From assembly GCF_047511655.1 (NCBI RefSeq), contig NC_133390.1:125417583-125481582 (forward strand): 64,000 nt of DNA. The letters run 5' to 3'. Positions 33,786 to 46,094 of this stretch are shown here, piece by piece. The translations under genes and the position numbers were made by a program. The first letter of the stretch is position 1; each line of letters opens with the position of its first letter. The notes below the pieces were generated by a model. It had not been told where the DNA came from and did not search any database. It saw nothing but the letters and a program-made list of their open reading frames with translations. Source of the stretch: Castor canadensis (taxonomy: Eukaryota > Chordata > Mammalia > Rodentia > Castoridae).

Positions 33786-36700
33786 AGAAATTCTTCCTGG
33801 AACATTAAGTTTGGATTTTTTTGACTTAAAGTTTTACCATTTTCTTCTATTAAGTACTATACTTTATTTAAATTATCTTTTAGATATTTAATATTCTTTT
33901 GTTATTATGGTAATGAAATCATTTTAAGAGCTGCCTTCTGATGAAAATTCCATTTCCTACCTCCTACTTTCTTAGTCTGTATGTTAAAAAAACTTTTTTA
34001 GATATTCAACTTTGAACATCTACTATAGTAAATTTCTAAAAGCTGTTTTATTTGATGCCCTTAAGTTTTATAGACGTATAATCACACAATCTAAAATGAA
34101 CATATCTGGGTGTTTTTAAATATTCTAAAGTGCACATCTTTTATAGACATCGTACTGACCAGAACAATATTAACTCATAGCAGTAAGGGTGGATGATCCT
34201 AATTTCTTGCTAAGTTTAATGAGGAAACTTTTCATGTTTAATATATATTAATCTAATATGTCACACAAGAAAGGAAAAGCATATAACCATGAATGACCTC
34301 TAAGACTTCATATTAACTTAATGTGTATTTTAGTAAATTCCTAAGGTTTTTTTTTATCTAGTTAAGTGGGAGAGATAATTTCAAATCGATTTTGACTCAC
34401 TTCTTCAGAGATAGGTAGAAAATGATGAAATTGCTTTTTAAGGCCTGCTTTTGCTTAGCTTTTGAAATAATGGTGTTCTGCTGAATGGAGCACTAAAAAC
34501 AGAACCTGTGTGCAACACCGGCTGACTAATCCATCTCCTCAAACAGTTTTTCGGAGCCCCGAAATGCTACATACATTTTTCAACCTGGGTGAGTGGATTA
34601 TTGTGTGGCTTCCTGAAATAATCCTCTCATCTCTTAACACAGTTCTGACCCAGTTTGGGAAAGTATCTTTAATATCTTGTTCTACTTCACTGACCTCCGG
34701 GCAGAACAGCCAGAAATATCTGCATTTAACAGGTAACTTTCATCTTCGGGCTCACAAAGGGGTCAGCATTCTTTAAAAGGAAAATTGAAACTTATATCAC
34801 AAGGCAGCTTCTTAGGTGCCTTTCTTTTCTTTTTTATAACACCAGCAAATAGAAAGCAGAAATGTGCACTACCCAAAGTGCCTCAGAATAGTGCATGCCT
34901 ACTCATGGAAGTAAATCAAAACCATCGGCTGGACCTGTGTTTACCTCACCATGGATTATTTGTCAAGCCATAGGCTCTCACCTGGGAAAGAAAAAGGGAA
35001 GCCTGTGTGAGGCTGGGTTGCTAGAATGAAACACAAAACAACCACCCACCCAGAAGAGGGCAGGGTGAGAGGTGCTTACACAGAGAAAAAACTGAGCCTC
35101 ACCTTGTCTAAGTAGAGGTCAGGAGGATGGATGTTGCCAGTCGGCAGATGGGGGACTGACTATGAGAGCTTGTGGTACCTTTCTCTATTGTCCTTCATTA
35201 TTCAAGTGTCCTTGCTCTCACAGGTGCATCCTAGCTCAATCACACATAACCTGCAGCACCTCCTGTGTGTGAGCACTTCTGAGCTGCTAGTTAAGAGCCA
35301 TGTGTGTTTCTGCCAGTCTTTCTCCTTTCCCTCTCATAAGGGTGGCATGTCCCAGATAGGGGCTTCTCCATTAGCCTGGATGCTGAACAGAGCTATCATT
35401 GGTCCTCAGAATGTGAAATGTCATCAAGATATAAACCACTGATATTTGGCTGATAGGAGGGGACTCATTTACTGCTGCAGCAAAATATCTAACAGAAGCC
35501 TAATTCATGTGACACAAACCAAGGTGTATTTGGTTAGTTCTAGGATGAGACCCGCTTTAGAGGAAACTAAAACTCAGGTAACTGATTTGTTTGGAAGCTT
35601 GGTTCTAATGTTCTCTACGTGAGACACAAGACACTAAAGCCCCAAACCCTAGGAAAGTCAAGCACTTAGATATCCATAGGCAAAGCCAAGGTACCATGAT
35701 GATTCTTGATGATTCTAAGCAGTTATTCAGTAGTATCTGTCATCATATGTGAGCAAGCCATATGCACAGATAATATCAATGTATAGCACAGGGACTGGCA
35801 ATGGTAGGTTTTGCAAGACATTTAGTCTCTGTTACAAAGAGCCAGGCTATATCCAAAAGCAGCCACACAGATGACAGAAAACACACAAGCATGGCCATGT
35901 TCTAATTAAACTCTATTTACAGATACAGGCAATGGGCTAGGTTTGACCTTCAGGCTGACCCCTGCTGTAGCAAATAAAAAGCAAAAATCACAAATCCAAG
36001 CCTAATACATAATGTCCTACAGCCATGTTTGTGGCCACTGAAGGACATAGATAAGTGCTTGGTTTTCAATATGTAAACTAGAGAGAGTAAAAACTACTTC
36101 ATCAACATTTTGTAGGAATTAAAATGAAATAAAAAGTGTCAGTGGGAAAGTGCTCAGTGAGTTTCAGTCCCTTTCACCTGTTTAACACAGGCCAAGTTAA
36201 TGAGCAAGGTCCAGTAACGAGATAAAGCAGAGAATTCTCTACGTCAACATTTACTGAGCAACTGGTTTGATGAGACAAACTTATGGTAATGAGGAATAAA
36301 TATTAATATATGTCACAAGTTACATGTCAATTAACTAGATTCCTAATCATATTGACATGGAAATGCTTTGTCTTAATACAGAAACATATTTTGAATGACT
36401 GCAAATAATATTCTATGTCCCACACCATTTCATGGAATTCCTAAAGTCTCGCATTACAGCTTGGGCCTGTGTGTTCGGGGGTAGAAAGTGCTATTTGCTA
36501 TATTAAGAATATGCTCAACTTAAAGGGAAGCCAGTACTGTGACTTACAGAATTCAGACAGGTGGTTTGAATTTCTTTCAAAGAGCAATGAATCGTTATGT
36601 TTCTCTATGTTCTGTCAAATGTCTTATCTGATAAATAATTATGGTCAAATGTGTTCAGGAGTAGTGCTAGTCAGCTCTCCTTCACTTTGACAAAATACCT

Positions 36701-37618
36701 GAGATAATACTCAGTCCCCAAAACTAAAATCCCCTCCTTCTACTTCCCATCTCCTCTATAGCCAAAATAATGACCAAAATCATTAAGAGCCTCATGACAT
36801 CTTTCGTCCAACAAGATGGATAACATGCCATGTACTGAATCTCACAGCCACCTCACAAAACACCAATGTGTGTATGACAACTGCCAGCAGTAGTAGGAAA
36901 GGAAAATAGAAGTGGTCCTCTGCAAAATCCAGATGTGAGCATAAAGAGATCTGCTTTACTTGTATTAAAAAATACATTAAATCATCATTTGCTTTGAAAT
37001 GAAGACTCTAGACATGGCCATGGTTAGGGGAATGTGGATCAAATATTCAAATATGAGTACAGGGCTTATCCATTTTCACTGATTTATCCTATTTTGTAAC
37101 TACTTTCTCTTCATCACCCATCCGTCCACTACACCAGTTCCTGACTCTAGTTCCTGCCAAGATTATGGCCTGTGGCTTGCTCTGACAGTCTTCGCTAGGA
37201 GTTAGAATGAGTATGTTTCTGATGCACACAACCAGTAGATCACTAGAGCCACCACTGACAGTTCCAGAAAAGCTCCTGCTGATCACTCAGAACTCCAATG
37301 TCTTAAACATGGCAGTGAACCAGAACCATGTCAAAAACATCTGCAAGCATTGCCTACAAAATGTTCAGCAACATGCAGACCTAACTGTTCAGCAGACAGA
37401 GACTTAAAGGACCAGTCATTCTGGAAGCCAGAGGAGGGAAGTTAGGTAAATCATAGTTTCTTCCTGCACCAAAGCAATGGCAGAAAGGCAAAGGATTGAT
37501 TTGGAACACCATCTAGTGAAGGATTTGAGGAAGTGCATGAACATAGAAAAGTCTCAAGTCACATCTGATTCAATTGGTGAATGCTTTCCTTTGGATTATT
37601 TTAAATGGTGCTGAAAAG
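33786..37618. other. intron sequence, mostly unassigned
   Basis: Apart from the hAT-type MITE near 35.8-35.96 kb I can name nothing here. Sequence is AT-rich with no conserved reading frame. Confidence 0.5.
35789..35964 (+). mobile_element. hAT-Charlie-type MITE (MER33/MER58-like)
   Basis: A 176-bp non-autonomous DNA transposon. It begins CAGGGACTGGCA and ends GCTGACCCCTG, so CAGGG/CCCTG termini are inverted. The inside has CCATGTTCTAATTAAACTCT and ACAGGCAATGGGCTAGGTTT, a known text of this group. The 8-bp flanks GTATAGCA (35781-35788) and CTGTAGCA (35965-35972) match at six positions, the duplication length expected for hAT elements. No transposase is encoded. Confidence 0.75.
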
Positions 37619-37631
37619 AATGACGGTGTGA

Positions 37632-37981
37632 ACCAGGCATGGTGACTCACACTTGTAATCCAGGCTATTTGGGAGGTGGGGGTCAGAAGGACGGTGGTTC
37701 AAGGTCAGCCAGGGCAAAAAGTTAATGTGATTCCCCCCTACCATTTCAATAAACAAGCTAGGCCCAGGCAGGGTGGCAGCACTTCTATAATCCCAGCTAC
37801 TTGGGAGGCACAGATAGGAGGATTGCAACCCCTGGCTGGCTCTGGGAAAAAAGTGTGAGACCCTATGCAAAAATTACTAAAGCAAAAAAGTGCTGGGGTT
37901 GTGGCTTAAGTGGCAGAGTGCCTGCCAACCAAGCATGAGGCCCTGAGTTCAAAACCCAATACCACCAAGATAAAAGAAAAA
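37632..37981 (+). mobile_element. composite B1-B1-ID SINE
   Basis: Three modules in a row. The first 7SL/B1-like monomer starts CAGGCATGGTGACTCACAC (37633 on) and has a B box GTTCAAGG at 37697-37704. The second B1-like monomer is at about 37757-37885, with AATCCCAGCTACTTGGGAGG. A tRNA-like ID unit is at 37890-37970, with GTGGCTTAAGTGG as A box and GTTCAAAAC at 37947-37955 as B box. An A-rich tail follows. Flanking 13-mers at 37619-37631 and 37982-37994 match at 11 positions (both end GGTGTGA), proving that the three modules moved as one unit. Dimeric-B1 plus ID composites are known from some rodent families. Confidence 0.9.
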
Positions 37982-38334
37982 AATAATGGTGTGAGATTTT
38001 TCAGGTTAAAGGGAAATTTGCAAAACAGAATGACCAGTGTATATTCTGGAACACATCAAACAAAGCTCAGTGTCCCATCTACGTCTTGGGAGAGAATGGC
38101 CATCTTGCTGACTTAGCACTTTCCCATTGGCTACAGTAAGAATGGCGTCAAAACAACCAACAGTTTCCTTCTGCCTGCCAGCAAATCAGCCTGTGGAGTG
38201 ACACCTAAGGGTTTAAAAGAGTGATGCCAGGGCACCAGCTTTCAAATACACATCCATAAGCCATGACGTTTTCAGTTAAACAGTGTACCTGTAACAGGCC
38301 TTTGATATCAAAAAAATTAATTTTTTTCCAGAGT

Positions 38335-38425
38335 TCAATAGCTCTTATCACTAGAAAGTCAGTACTAATAGCACCTATTTCACAGTGCTGTGCACACCAA
38401 TAGCACTCAATAAATACAAGACCAT
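38335..38425 (+). mobile_element. MIR-like 3' fragment
   Basis: Text resembling the MIR 3' half: CTAATAGCACCTATTTCACA, then CACTCAATAAATACAAGACC. It is short, so the assignment is tentative. Confidence 0.4.
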
Positions 38426-39003
38426 TCAATAACTAGTACTGGCAGCTAGAATTTTTAGCCCAGGAAGAAAGCTGAATATGATTCAACCATTACATTTTGA
38501 TTTCCTCTATATAAAACTATGTCCCAAAGTTATTTATTTATTTATTGAATGTCTCAATCACACATTTCAATGTTATATTCCTCTGGACATTGATTTGTGT
38601 GCTCTCTATATTGAACAAATATTATATGATTTCCTCTAAAATTCCTACAATAGGAGAAAAAGGCAAAACAACAACCTCCAGCTCAGTACTATTTGTGCTA
38701 CTTTTACTAGAATTAGTTCTCAGTACTCAATAACTAATTTTGCCTTCATTTACCTTACTCTGGTTTTTACCTCACCATCCTTGCTGTTGTCCAACTGGTC
38801 CTCTGAAGTGACAGCCCACCTCAGTCTCTGTGAGTAACTGACCTTACCTAGTCTTACATGGGAAGAAATAGTGGATTGGGATTGCTCATATTGCTACATC
38901 TACCTTTTCTGGTGAAGCAAGAAAGGCTTCATCAGGTCCCAAAACCTCAATTAGACACTATTGTGAAGACAGTGGTCTCCCACTACATTCTTGGTTCTTC
39001 TTG

Positions 39004-39031
39004 CATTATGGTCAGAAGACTGACCATAATG
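39004..39031. repeat. perfect 12-bp inverted repeat, 4-nt loop
   Basis: CATTATGGTCAG at 39004-39015 and CTGACCATAATG at 39020-39031 pair completely, with loop AAGA. Confidence 0.9.
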
Positions 39032-40218
39032 GTGGATGGCTCTCTCACTATTAGACCATGGCTAAGTAGCCATCTCTGTCTTATCCAGCAAGGCACTGCT
39101 AGCCCATGTCTGTTTTTAGCAGCAAGTGAATCTTGGAACATTTTCTATAAGAAGCCAACACTGTAGGCAAACTGACCTACTTTGAACTTAGTGAATGAAG
39201 AATCTGTAAACATTTAAACTGTGCTTTTCTTATATTTCTTTGTGGTCCTTTAAGTAATAGGGTGGTAATATTTCCACATGCAATGAATTGTCAATCTGCT
39301 AGCCAACTCTAGAGAAGCATCGGAAGGCAGGCATGTTGGCTCTGCTTAATGATTTAGAACTGCACAGCCCACTGTGGTCTGCTGGGCCTCAGCACCTGAA
39401 CTCACTGGCCACTGTCACATTCTGAGGTACAATGAGAAGTACCACACCACTGCTCAAGGATGGCTTAGAGCACATACAACAACTGTGATATGAAGTGACA
39501 CCAATTAAAAATCACCACTGAGGAATACAGCAGACAAGCAGACCATGGGAAAAAGAATGCTCGGTCCAGAGTCTGTACTTGAGGCAATGGTCAGAGTTTT
39601 CTGTCACTCAATTCTGTTTGTTTAGACAATTTAATATTTTTCAGGTTAAAATACAGGAATTTGCAAGTAGCTTCTCCTCCTCTTCCTCCTTCTTTAAAGT
39701 AAATTACAGAAACTCTTCGATTATCCCACATTACATCCTTTCATCCTAACCCTGACATGCTTTTGTGACTGGGACAGAGGGGTTAAAACTGCCAAGACTC
39801 CTAACTAGGGAAGCCCTGATTTATCTACATCACTCTGCTGTGGTGATTACGGCATCCACTTCGCTTTTACAAGTGTCCTGGGTTGGGCAGCACACGCTGG
39901 TCATCAAACACATCAGAAGAATCTGTCTTAGGCATGCTGCTCTAGTGCGTGGAGTGGCACAGGGAGCCTGGCGCAGGGTTAGCACCGACAGAGTCACATC
40001 GCATCACTGCTGGCCTCTGTGTAAGTTTCCAAAGTGCCAAGCTGACCCAGCTGCTCAACAACAGCCAGCAGGAGAGGCGTGTGGAGTGCCAGTGTCCTTC
40101 CAGAGAGCACCCACTGATGCTTTCAAATGACAGACACGCCTCCCAGATAAAAATTCCTGCCTCTTTCTCTCTAGGGCTGATCCTGTAACACAATTGCTGC
40201 AACTAATCACTAATGTCA

Positions 40219-40258
40219 GCAACACACACACACACAAAACATATATGCACATACATAT
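40219..40258. repeat. (CA)n and ATGCACATACATA tract
   Basis: Short CA run followed by an alternating purine-pyrimidine stretch. Confidence 0.8.
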
Positions 40259-41212
40259 ATGTAATTCATTCTGTGGTCTCATATTACGTATTTAAATTCA
40301 CATTTTCAAACTAGCTTATTTTTAGCCTGACTCAAAAAATTACTAATTCATTTGCTTGACTTAGAGAGCTCATTTTTTATTTACAATGAACAGTAGGTCC
40401 TTCTGGGACCTAGAATCAATACAGCATTCTATGTGTCACATATTTTTGGAAGACACAGGGCATTATCTGACCACAAGGGCGACCTTTGCAGTAAATGTCA
40501 AAGGAAGTGTGTTTTGAAAGAAAGAAGGAAAGAGCTATTTTACAGGCACACAAGGCATGTCCAGCAGAAGAGGAAAGACGTCGCATAAGAAGATTTAAAG
40601 AGAGCGCTTTGTGACTTTCTTGCCATACTTGCCCCTCTAGTATACTTGTCACTGAAGTCCTGTCCCACAGACACTGACATACGTCTGAGAAACCCATGTA
40701 GATTTCTGTCGCGCGGGTTCCCCCCACTGGTCATACCATTTCCATGCGCGGGTCCTTGGAGCAAAGTCCAAGGGTTTCCCCCCTGGCTAGACGAAAAAGT
40801 AGGATTAAATAGCAAAACTAAATCTAGTTTCCCTTTTCACCACCCCCAAACCAATTTTGCAACCTCTATTTCCAATAAATGAATGTCAAAGGGTAATGAC
40901 GAAAAAAAAAAAGTGCTGCTGACGGCTGTGCGAGCTGAGTAAGCCAGGGATGCCGCAGGGCACCAGTGACCGCGCTTCCCGGGCGGCGCTGACCCCGGCT
41001 TCACAGCGGCCCCGGGCGGTGGCTCGCACCGCGACCTAGAGAGGACCCGGCAGGCCGGGCGGCGCCGAGGTGGCGCTGCTCACCAGGTTTCCTCTTAATT
41101 TCCGGGTCATTATCCACAGCCTTTTCTTCCTTGACGTTCAAGGGAGGCCGATTCCCTGCGGGCAGGAGAGCCGCCTTTCCTGGCCGCCTCCGAAGGCCAC
41201 GCGCGGTGTGGA

Positions 41213-41218
41213 CACGTG
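41213..41218. promoter_or_regulatory. E-box CACGTG in the CpG island
   Basis: The palindromic hexamer CACGTG bound by bHLH-zip factors (USF/MYC class), 12 bp left of the YY1-type motif. Occurrence in a CpG island raises its plausibility. Confidence 0.4.
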
Positions 41219-41224
41219 CGGCAA

Positions 41225-41234
41225 AAGATGGCGG
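41225..41234 (+). promoter_or_regulatory. YY1-type motif
   Basis: AAGATGGCGG on the plus strand. In CpG-island promoters this motif usually sits just downstream of the start site and in the direction of transcription, which would suggest a plus-strand transcript, antisense to GADL1. Confidence 0.5.
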
Positions 41235-41484
41235 GATAACCGGGCTGTGCCACGCCAGCCTCGACTTTCAGACGGTGCCCGCATTGCTGTAATCTAATAA
41301 CCACAATATTTCTATTAATTTAGGACAGCCTGCTTCTTTAATCCACCGATCCACTCGCAGACCCAGTCTGCTGCGGGAGTCAGATGGTCCCTCCATGGCC
41401 TCTCTCTTGACCTTTGCCCTGTCACATGCCACCATGCCCACTGGGCAGCCCCAGGACAGCAGCAGAAGAGGTCGAGGAGGGGGC

Positions 41485-41492
41485 TATAAAAT
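41485..41492 (+). promoter_or_regulatory. TATA-box-like site
   Basis: TATAAAAT in a GC-rich setting (GGGGGCTATAAAATCTTGCCCC), about 190 bp right of the CpG island and in the same direction as the YY1-type motif. Such a TATA sequence within flanking G and C runs is a reasonable core-promoter candidate, but alone it proves nothing. Confidence 0.3.
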
Positions 41493-41569
41493 CTTGCCCC
41501 TCTCTTAGTACATCTGCGGGTTTGGGGTCCAAATAAATGTTTGTTGACATTTGAGAGACATTAATGACA

Positions 41570-44500
41570 CGTTAAATGAATCGACTGCTGGAAGAGATTA
41601 AAGTGTTCTATTGAATTCAAAAGAATAATTTTCAAAAAACACAAAGCACCCTGATAACAAGGCTGGATAGAAGTCCCATCAGTGGAGGAGGCCAATAGCC
41701 CGTGGATCTCCTTCAGCAGAAAATGTAGCTTCACTCTCCAGAGCCCAGCAGGGGTGGAGGCTTCCCACCTGCACACAGAAAGTATGGGGTACGCTGGGAC
41801 TCCTAAAGGACATCTATGCGACATCCCCTTAAGTCAATTTCTCCTTAAAAACAAAATATTGTCACTGCCAATAAATAAATGCAATATTTTTTCAGGTTAG
41901 TGAGAAAGTGATTTACTGCCACTGTGACTTCAATTTTCCAAGCAACCTTGTGAAATGCTAACCACACTGGGAAGACCCCACTTGTGACTGAATGCAAGTG
42001 GAAAGAAATTGGTGTGGACAGTATGAACAGAGACAGTTCCAATTTGCATTATGTGCTCTGCACATGACATTTTTTTCCTCTGACATTTATCCCTTCTATT
42101 CAGAAATTCTTCCTCAAAACATGATTTTGAATTCTAGCTCCAAATACATGTTTAAAAATATCAGTGACAGGCTTGTTACAACATGCATTTAGGCTATTTG
42201 TTGTGGGTAATTGGGGTTTTGGCTTACTGCTTATTTCAACATTTTCTTCATTTTAATTTTTAGGAAAAGCAAAATATAATACTCTCCCAGTCATTTTTGT
42301 CCAATTTAAAAGAGAAACCAAATTGCTTCTGTTAAGGAAGGATGGCTTCTTTTAGAAGGGTGTTTAAGAGAAACCCTTCCTCTCACATGCCTACGTTGAG
42401 TTCTTCCAACCAAACAACCAAAGACCAACAAGAACTTAAAGGTAACTCATTAGTTCTTCTCTGAATGAGTACTTAAATTCATTCTCTCCACTCCATGTTT
42501 ACTTGTGGATGAGACTTACAGGGGATTCCAAAGGATATTTGGCAATGATAGGAAGAAATATAACCCACCTAAAAACCTATTGAAACTTCATTTCTTAACT
42601 GTTAGACATGAAGATATGTGTTCCTGTAAAAGCTTTAGCTAATTGATAAATTGCAAGAAAACTGGCTAGTTTCCTTGTACACTACAATGCTCTTATGAGA
42701 GTCTTCATGCAGCACCTTCAGTTTAGTGCTCTGAAATAGGGTTTCTAGAACCTTGACAACTGAGAGGATAGGAAGTGATTGTTTAGAACAATATCACTAT
42801 TAGGAGCACATTCAAAGTCATGGCCATTCCCATAGCTTCCCCAGGAGAACTGAGGGCCACTTTCATTATCAATTTTGTCTTTCACCTTCAAATGATATAG
42901 CCAATTAGTGACAAACAAGGTTTCCTGAAAAGCATCAGGTTGATAATATAGCCTCTAGATGAGGAAAGATCCTTGTAGTACAAAGAGAAAAAGAGTCATA
43001 TTGGCTTCCCTCTCAGTATGACTCCATTCTTTTCCCCTTCCTCCAAGTCCATGCCTTATTTTTATCAAGCTGTGTAAAGAGAGTTCCACATGCAAGCCTT
43101 TTGGGAAGCAAACAGCTGATAGAATCAAAGCACATAATAAATCTAGATCTCTCAGGAGAGGTTTGAAAAAAAAAAAAAAGGCACATGTGCCATGATGACA
43201 GGCATGCTGAAACCTCAAACCTAAAGGGACATGGGAGGGACAACCTCACAGGGTGCCAGCAGTGAACTCTTGAGTCAGCAGCAGCTTGGAGTATCAAGAA
43301 CATGGAGTCCACATTGCACAGCTGAGCTGAGGATGATAAAGAGTGCATTTCCTCAATGGCTAAATATTTTTTAAGCTTCATGGAGTGGAAGATATTTGAC
43401 TATAAATGAGCTAAGAATACAAAATTTAAGGGAAAAAAAACTGCCTGTGAAATTATACTGCAGACATAAAATCTCAACTGCCTGAGAGCTCAAGTTTTTT
43501 AAAAGCCATGGCTGACAGAGCAAATTAAGCAGTGAGATGCACAGTGAGATGTGTACTATGTTTAACAGAGATAAACTGGCAAATGGGGAAGATGTAATTA
43601 CCCAGCACATTTTTCTAAAAATGAATCTTCATGCTGTACTGTAAGCGGACAACAACTGCAGGGCACTGGCTTATTTTCCTTTTTTTTTTTTCATTCCTTT
43701 CTGAAAAATAGTCTCCCATGTGTTGGAAAGAAATTAATTTTTTTTCAGTAACTGATAAAATGCTCAAAAAGCAAAAAGCAAAGAGACTTTCATGAGAAAG
43801 AAGACCAAAGAGGAATCACTTCAGCATTACAGCACTGGTGAAAAGGGTTCTGGAGGAAGAAGGCTGTTTGATCTAGCAAGAGATTCAGAGGATTATCACT
43901 GTACCAGAACTACCTGTAACCCTGCCATAAATGATGCACCAACTATACTTGTCCTACATACAATAGGAGATAATTATCATGGATCTGAATATTATCAAAG
44001 ATGTTGACCTGATGAGATCATTGGCCTAATTTATTAAAGAACCTGGATTCTTTTTCTTGTTAATTAAATAGCAACAAAAAAAATGAAGGTTCCAAGCTAG
44101 CTCCTGGAAAAAGATGGTATTATAAAAAATTTAGAATTTCTGCATAAGTAAATCTTTTAATAAGCCAAAATTTTCTTTCAGCCCACACTAGAATAAAATA
44201 CACAGATGATATTCACACTGATGACTTTTATATATTGATATTGGGTTAATATATTCAAAATACCTATTAACCTAAGGGACAGGTGAAGATACTTCCTCCC
44301 AGTGGGGAGCTTCTTGGGCCAGTCCCTCCCGGGCTCTCTCCTTAGCAACGCTGCTGAGACAGGAAACCATGTATTTCTTTCTGTAGGGTGTGCTAGGTGT
44401 AGAGAACACTTACTTACCCCAGTAATCTGTAGATTTCAATTTTTCTGTATACTCTTTTTGACTACAAGCTCACTGAGGTCAGGGAGCCCTACCAAAAGAG

Positions 44501-44829
44501 TGTGTGACACACTAGGAATGCTCAATATGTATTTGTTAAGTGAATGAGTGAACAAAATAAAAGCTAGATGTCTAGAAATGAGCATCATGATTGACGGGAA
44601 TTTAAGCATGTGCCAACCTGCTCTCTTTTGTCCCAGTAACAAAGGACTAAAGTTAAGTCTTGACTGAAATTCTCAGTTACTCAACTGACCTGAAATTGAC
44701 CATATAAGATTTTTATACAACTCAGGTGAGATTATGGAAACATTTATCATGCCATAAAGGACTGTAATGTGTAAAGTTATAAAGAAAGGAATCTTTGCAA
44801 ACATAATACTGAATAGCTAACCTTCCATC
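41570..44829. other. intron sequence right of the CpG island, mostly unassigned
   Basis: Contains homopolymer runs (A at 43167-43179, T near 43680-43692) and the L2-like piece at 44.45 kb. No coding feature. Confidence 0.5.
44445..44560. mobile_element. L2-like 3' fragment
   Basis: GACTACAAGCTCACTGAGGT, AGGGAGCC, and TGCTCAATATGTATTTGTTA with TGAATGAGTGAA follow the order of ancient L2-type 3' ends. Confidence 0.5.
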
Positions 44830-45260
44830 ACTCTTTGTAATACGATTTTGAAATTCTCCCCAAGAGATGTGGTGTATTCCTCTATATCATCTCCTCTTCT
44901 ATCTGAGCTGACCTTGGATTGCTTTGATCCATGGAAAACAGCCAAAACGATGGGCACTAGATCTGAGCCTAGGCCTCACAAGCCTGGATTACTTGGTGGA
45001 GGATGAGAGATCACACAGGAGACAGCCTAGGTGTCTCAGTGAGCCCATCCTAGTCCGTCCTGTAGCAGCCAACACAGTCAAGAGCAGCAGAGCTGCCTAC
45101 CTGACTCAGAGCTGACAACAGGCATAAGAGTGAGACCAGCCAAGATAAGAAGGACCACATAGAAGATCTGTAGCTTCATGTAGGGTGATAAAAGCTTATT
45201 ATTTAAAACACTGAGTTTGTTTTTATTTTTTTAGCAATAGCTAATTGAGATAGCAGTCTA
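44830..45260 (+). mobile_element. MLT1-like solo LTR (ERVL-MaLR)
   Basis: An ancient solitary LTR of the mammalian MaLR class. Landmarks: a 5' part with TTGCTTTGATCCATGGAAAA and CTGAGCCTAGGCCTCACAAG, and a 3' part with TAAAAGCTTATTATTTAAAA and CACTGAGTTTG followed by AGCAATAGCTAATTGAGA. No internal viral genes are present. Confidence 0.65.
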
Positions 45261-46094
45261 GCCTCCAACAAGAGTCCATAGGAACATCTACAGAAAGGAA
45301 GGGTAACACGGGCAGAAAACGCGTGAGTCCTGAGAATCGATGACTGCTATATGCTTTAGCTTTTCCCTTAGGCTTCTTTCAGCATTTCCAAGGTGGTTGG
45401 AGCCAGGACTCCTGGCTGACCTCACCACCAGGGCTGAGAGTTTCAGATCTCAGCAGAAAGTCTGCCCTTCACTCACAGAACACTGTGAATGCCTGTACTT
45501 CTGCTTCCAAGATGCAGGCTAAAAGGAAGTAAGAAGTGGGTTCTGGACACTATCAAATCTCTCCTCACATATGCCACTCTTTTTTAAATATAGCTTCTGA
45601 AATCAACCTACTCTGTCTGACATTTAAAAATCAGCTGATACAAGAAAGCAGGAAAGTACAACTTAGCAAAAGTGAAAAAGGGACTAGATCAGGAGCCATA
45701 TCCTCAGAAGGCTATAAAAACCATAAATGCATGGGAAACTTTGCATGGAAAAAGGAAAGGGACCTTTAAGAGATGAAAGGGTAAGCCATCAAAGTGTTCT
45801 TTACGAGCAAGTATATCCATGCTCACAGAACTTCTGCATGTACAGCCAAGGCTAATGTAATAGCATTAGTGAATACCGAGCACAATCACAGACCCGTGGA
45901 TTAGTGGATTTCTGCCTTATGCTTGTCTTTTGTTTATTTCCCAGGACATAACCCCTCCCTCTGATTATACACAAGTATAAGCAGAGGACCTCAAACTCCA
46001 AACATCATTTCTCATGATTACTAGATAAGGCTGAGAAATGCAAGTAACTTTTACAGAGGACTTTAGTATCATCACCACGGTGACACCATGACAC

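Larger units (their letters stand above)
40911..41300. promoter_or_regulatory. orphan intronic CpG island
   Basis: A manual count gives roughly 35 CpG dinucleotides in about 390 bp, whereas surrounding DNA is strongly CpG-depleted. The segment is GC-rich, with blocks such as CCCGGGCGGTGGCTCGC. It contains an E-box CACGTG at 41213-41218 and a YY1-type motif AAGATGGCGG at 41225-41234. It lies mid-intron, 24 kb from the nearest GADL1 coding exon. CpG islands of this size usually mark promoters. No known coding exon was recognised in it. Confidence 0.75.

Noticed and set aside
39765-40130. 121-codon plus-strand open stretch left of the CpG island
   Set aside because: Tempting as an exon near a promoter, but no known protein pattern; three frames overlap here with similar open lengths, which suggests chance.
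41110-41304. Minus-strand 64-codon frame in the CpG island
   Set aside because: GC-rich DNA has few stops; composition is Arg/Gly/Pro-rich and lacks any domain.
43167-43215. A run followed by GGCACATGTGCC as a SINE tail
   Set aside because: No SINE body is recognisable on either side of the run.
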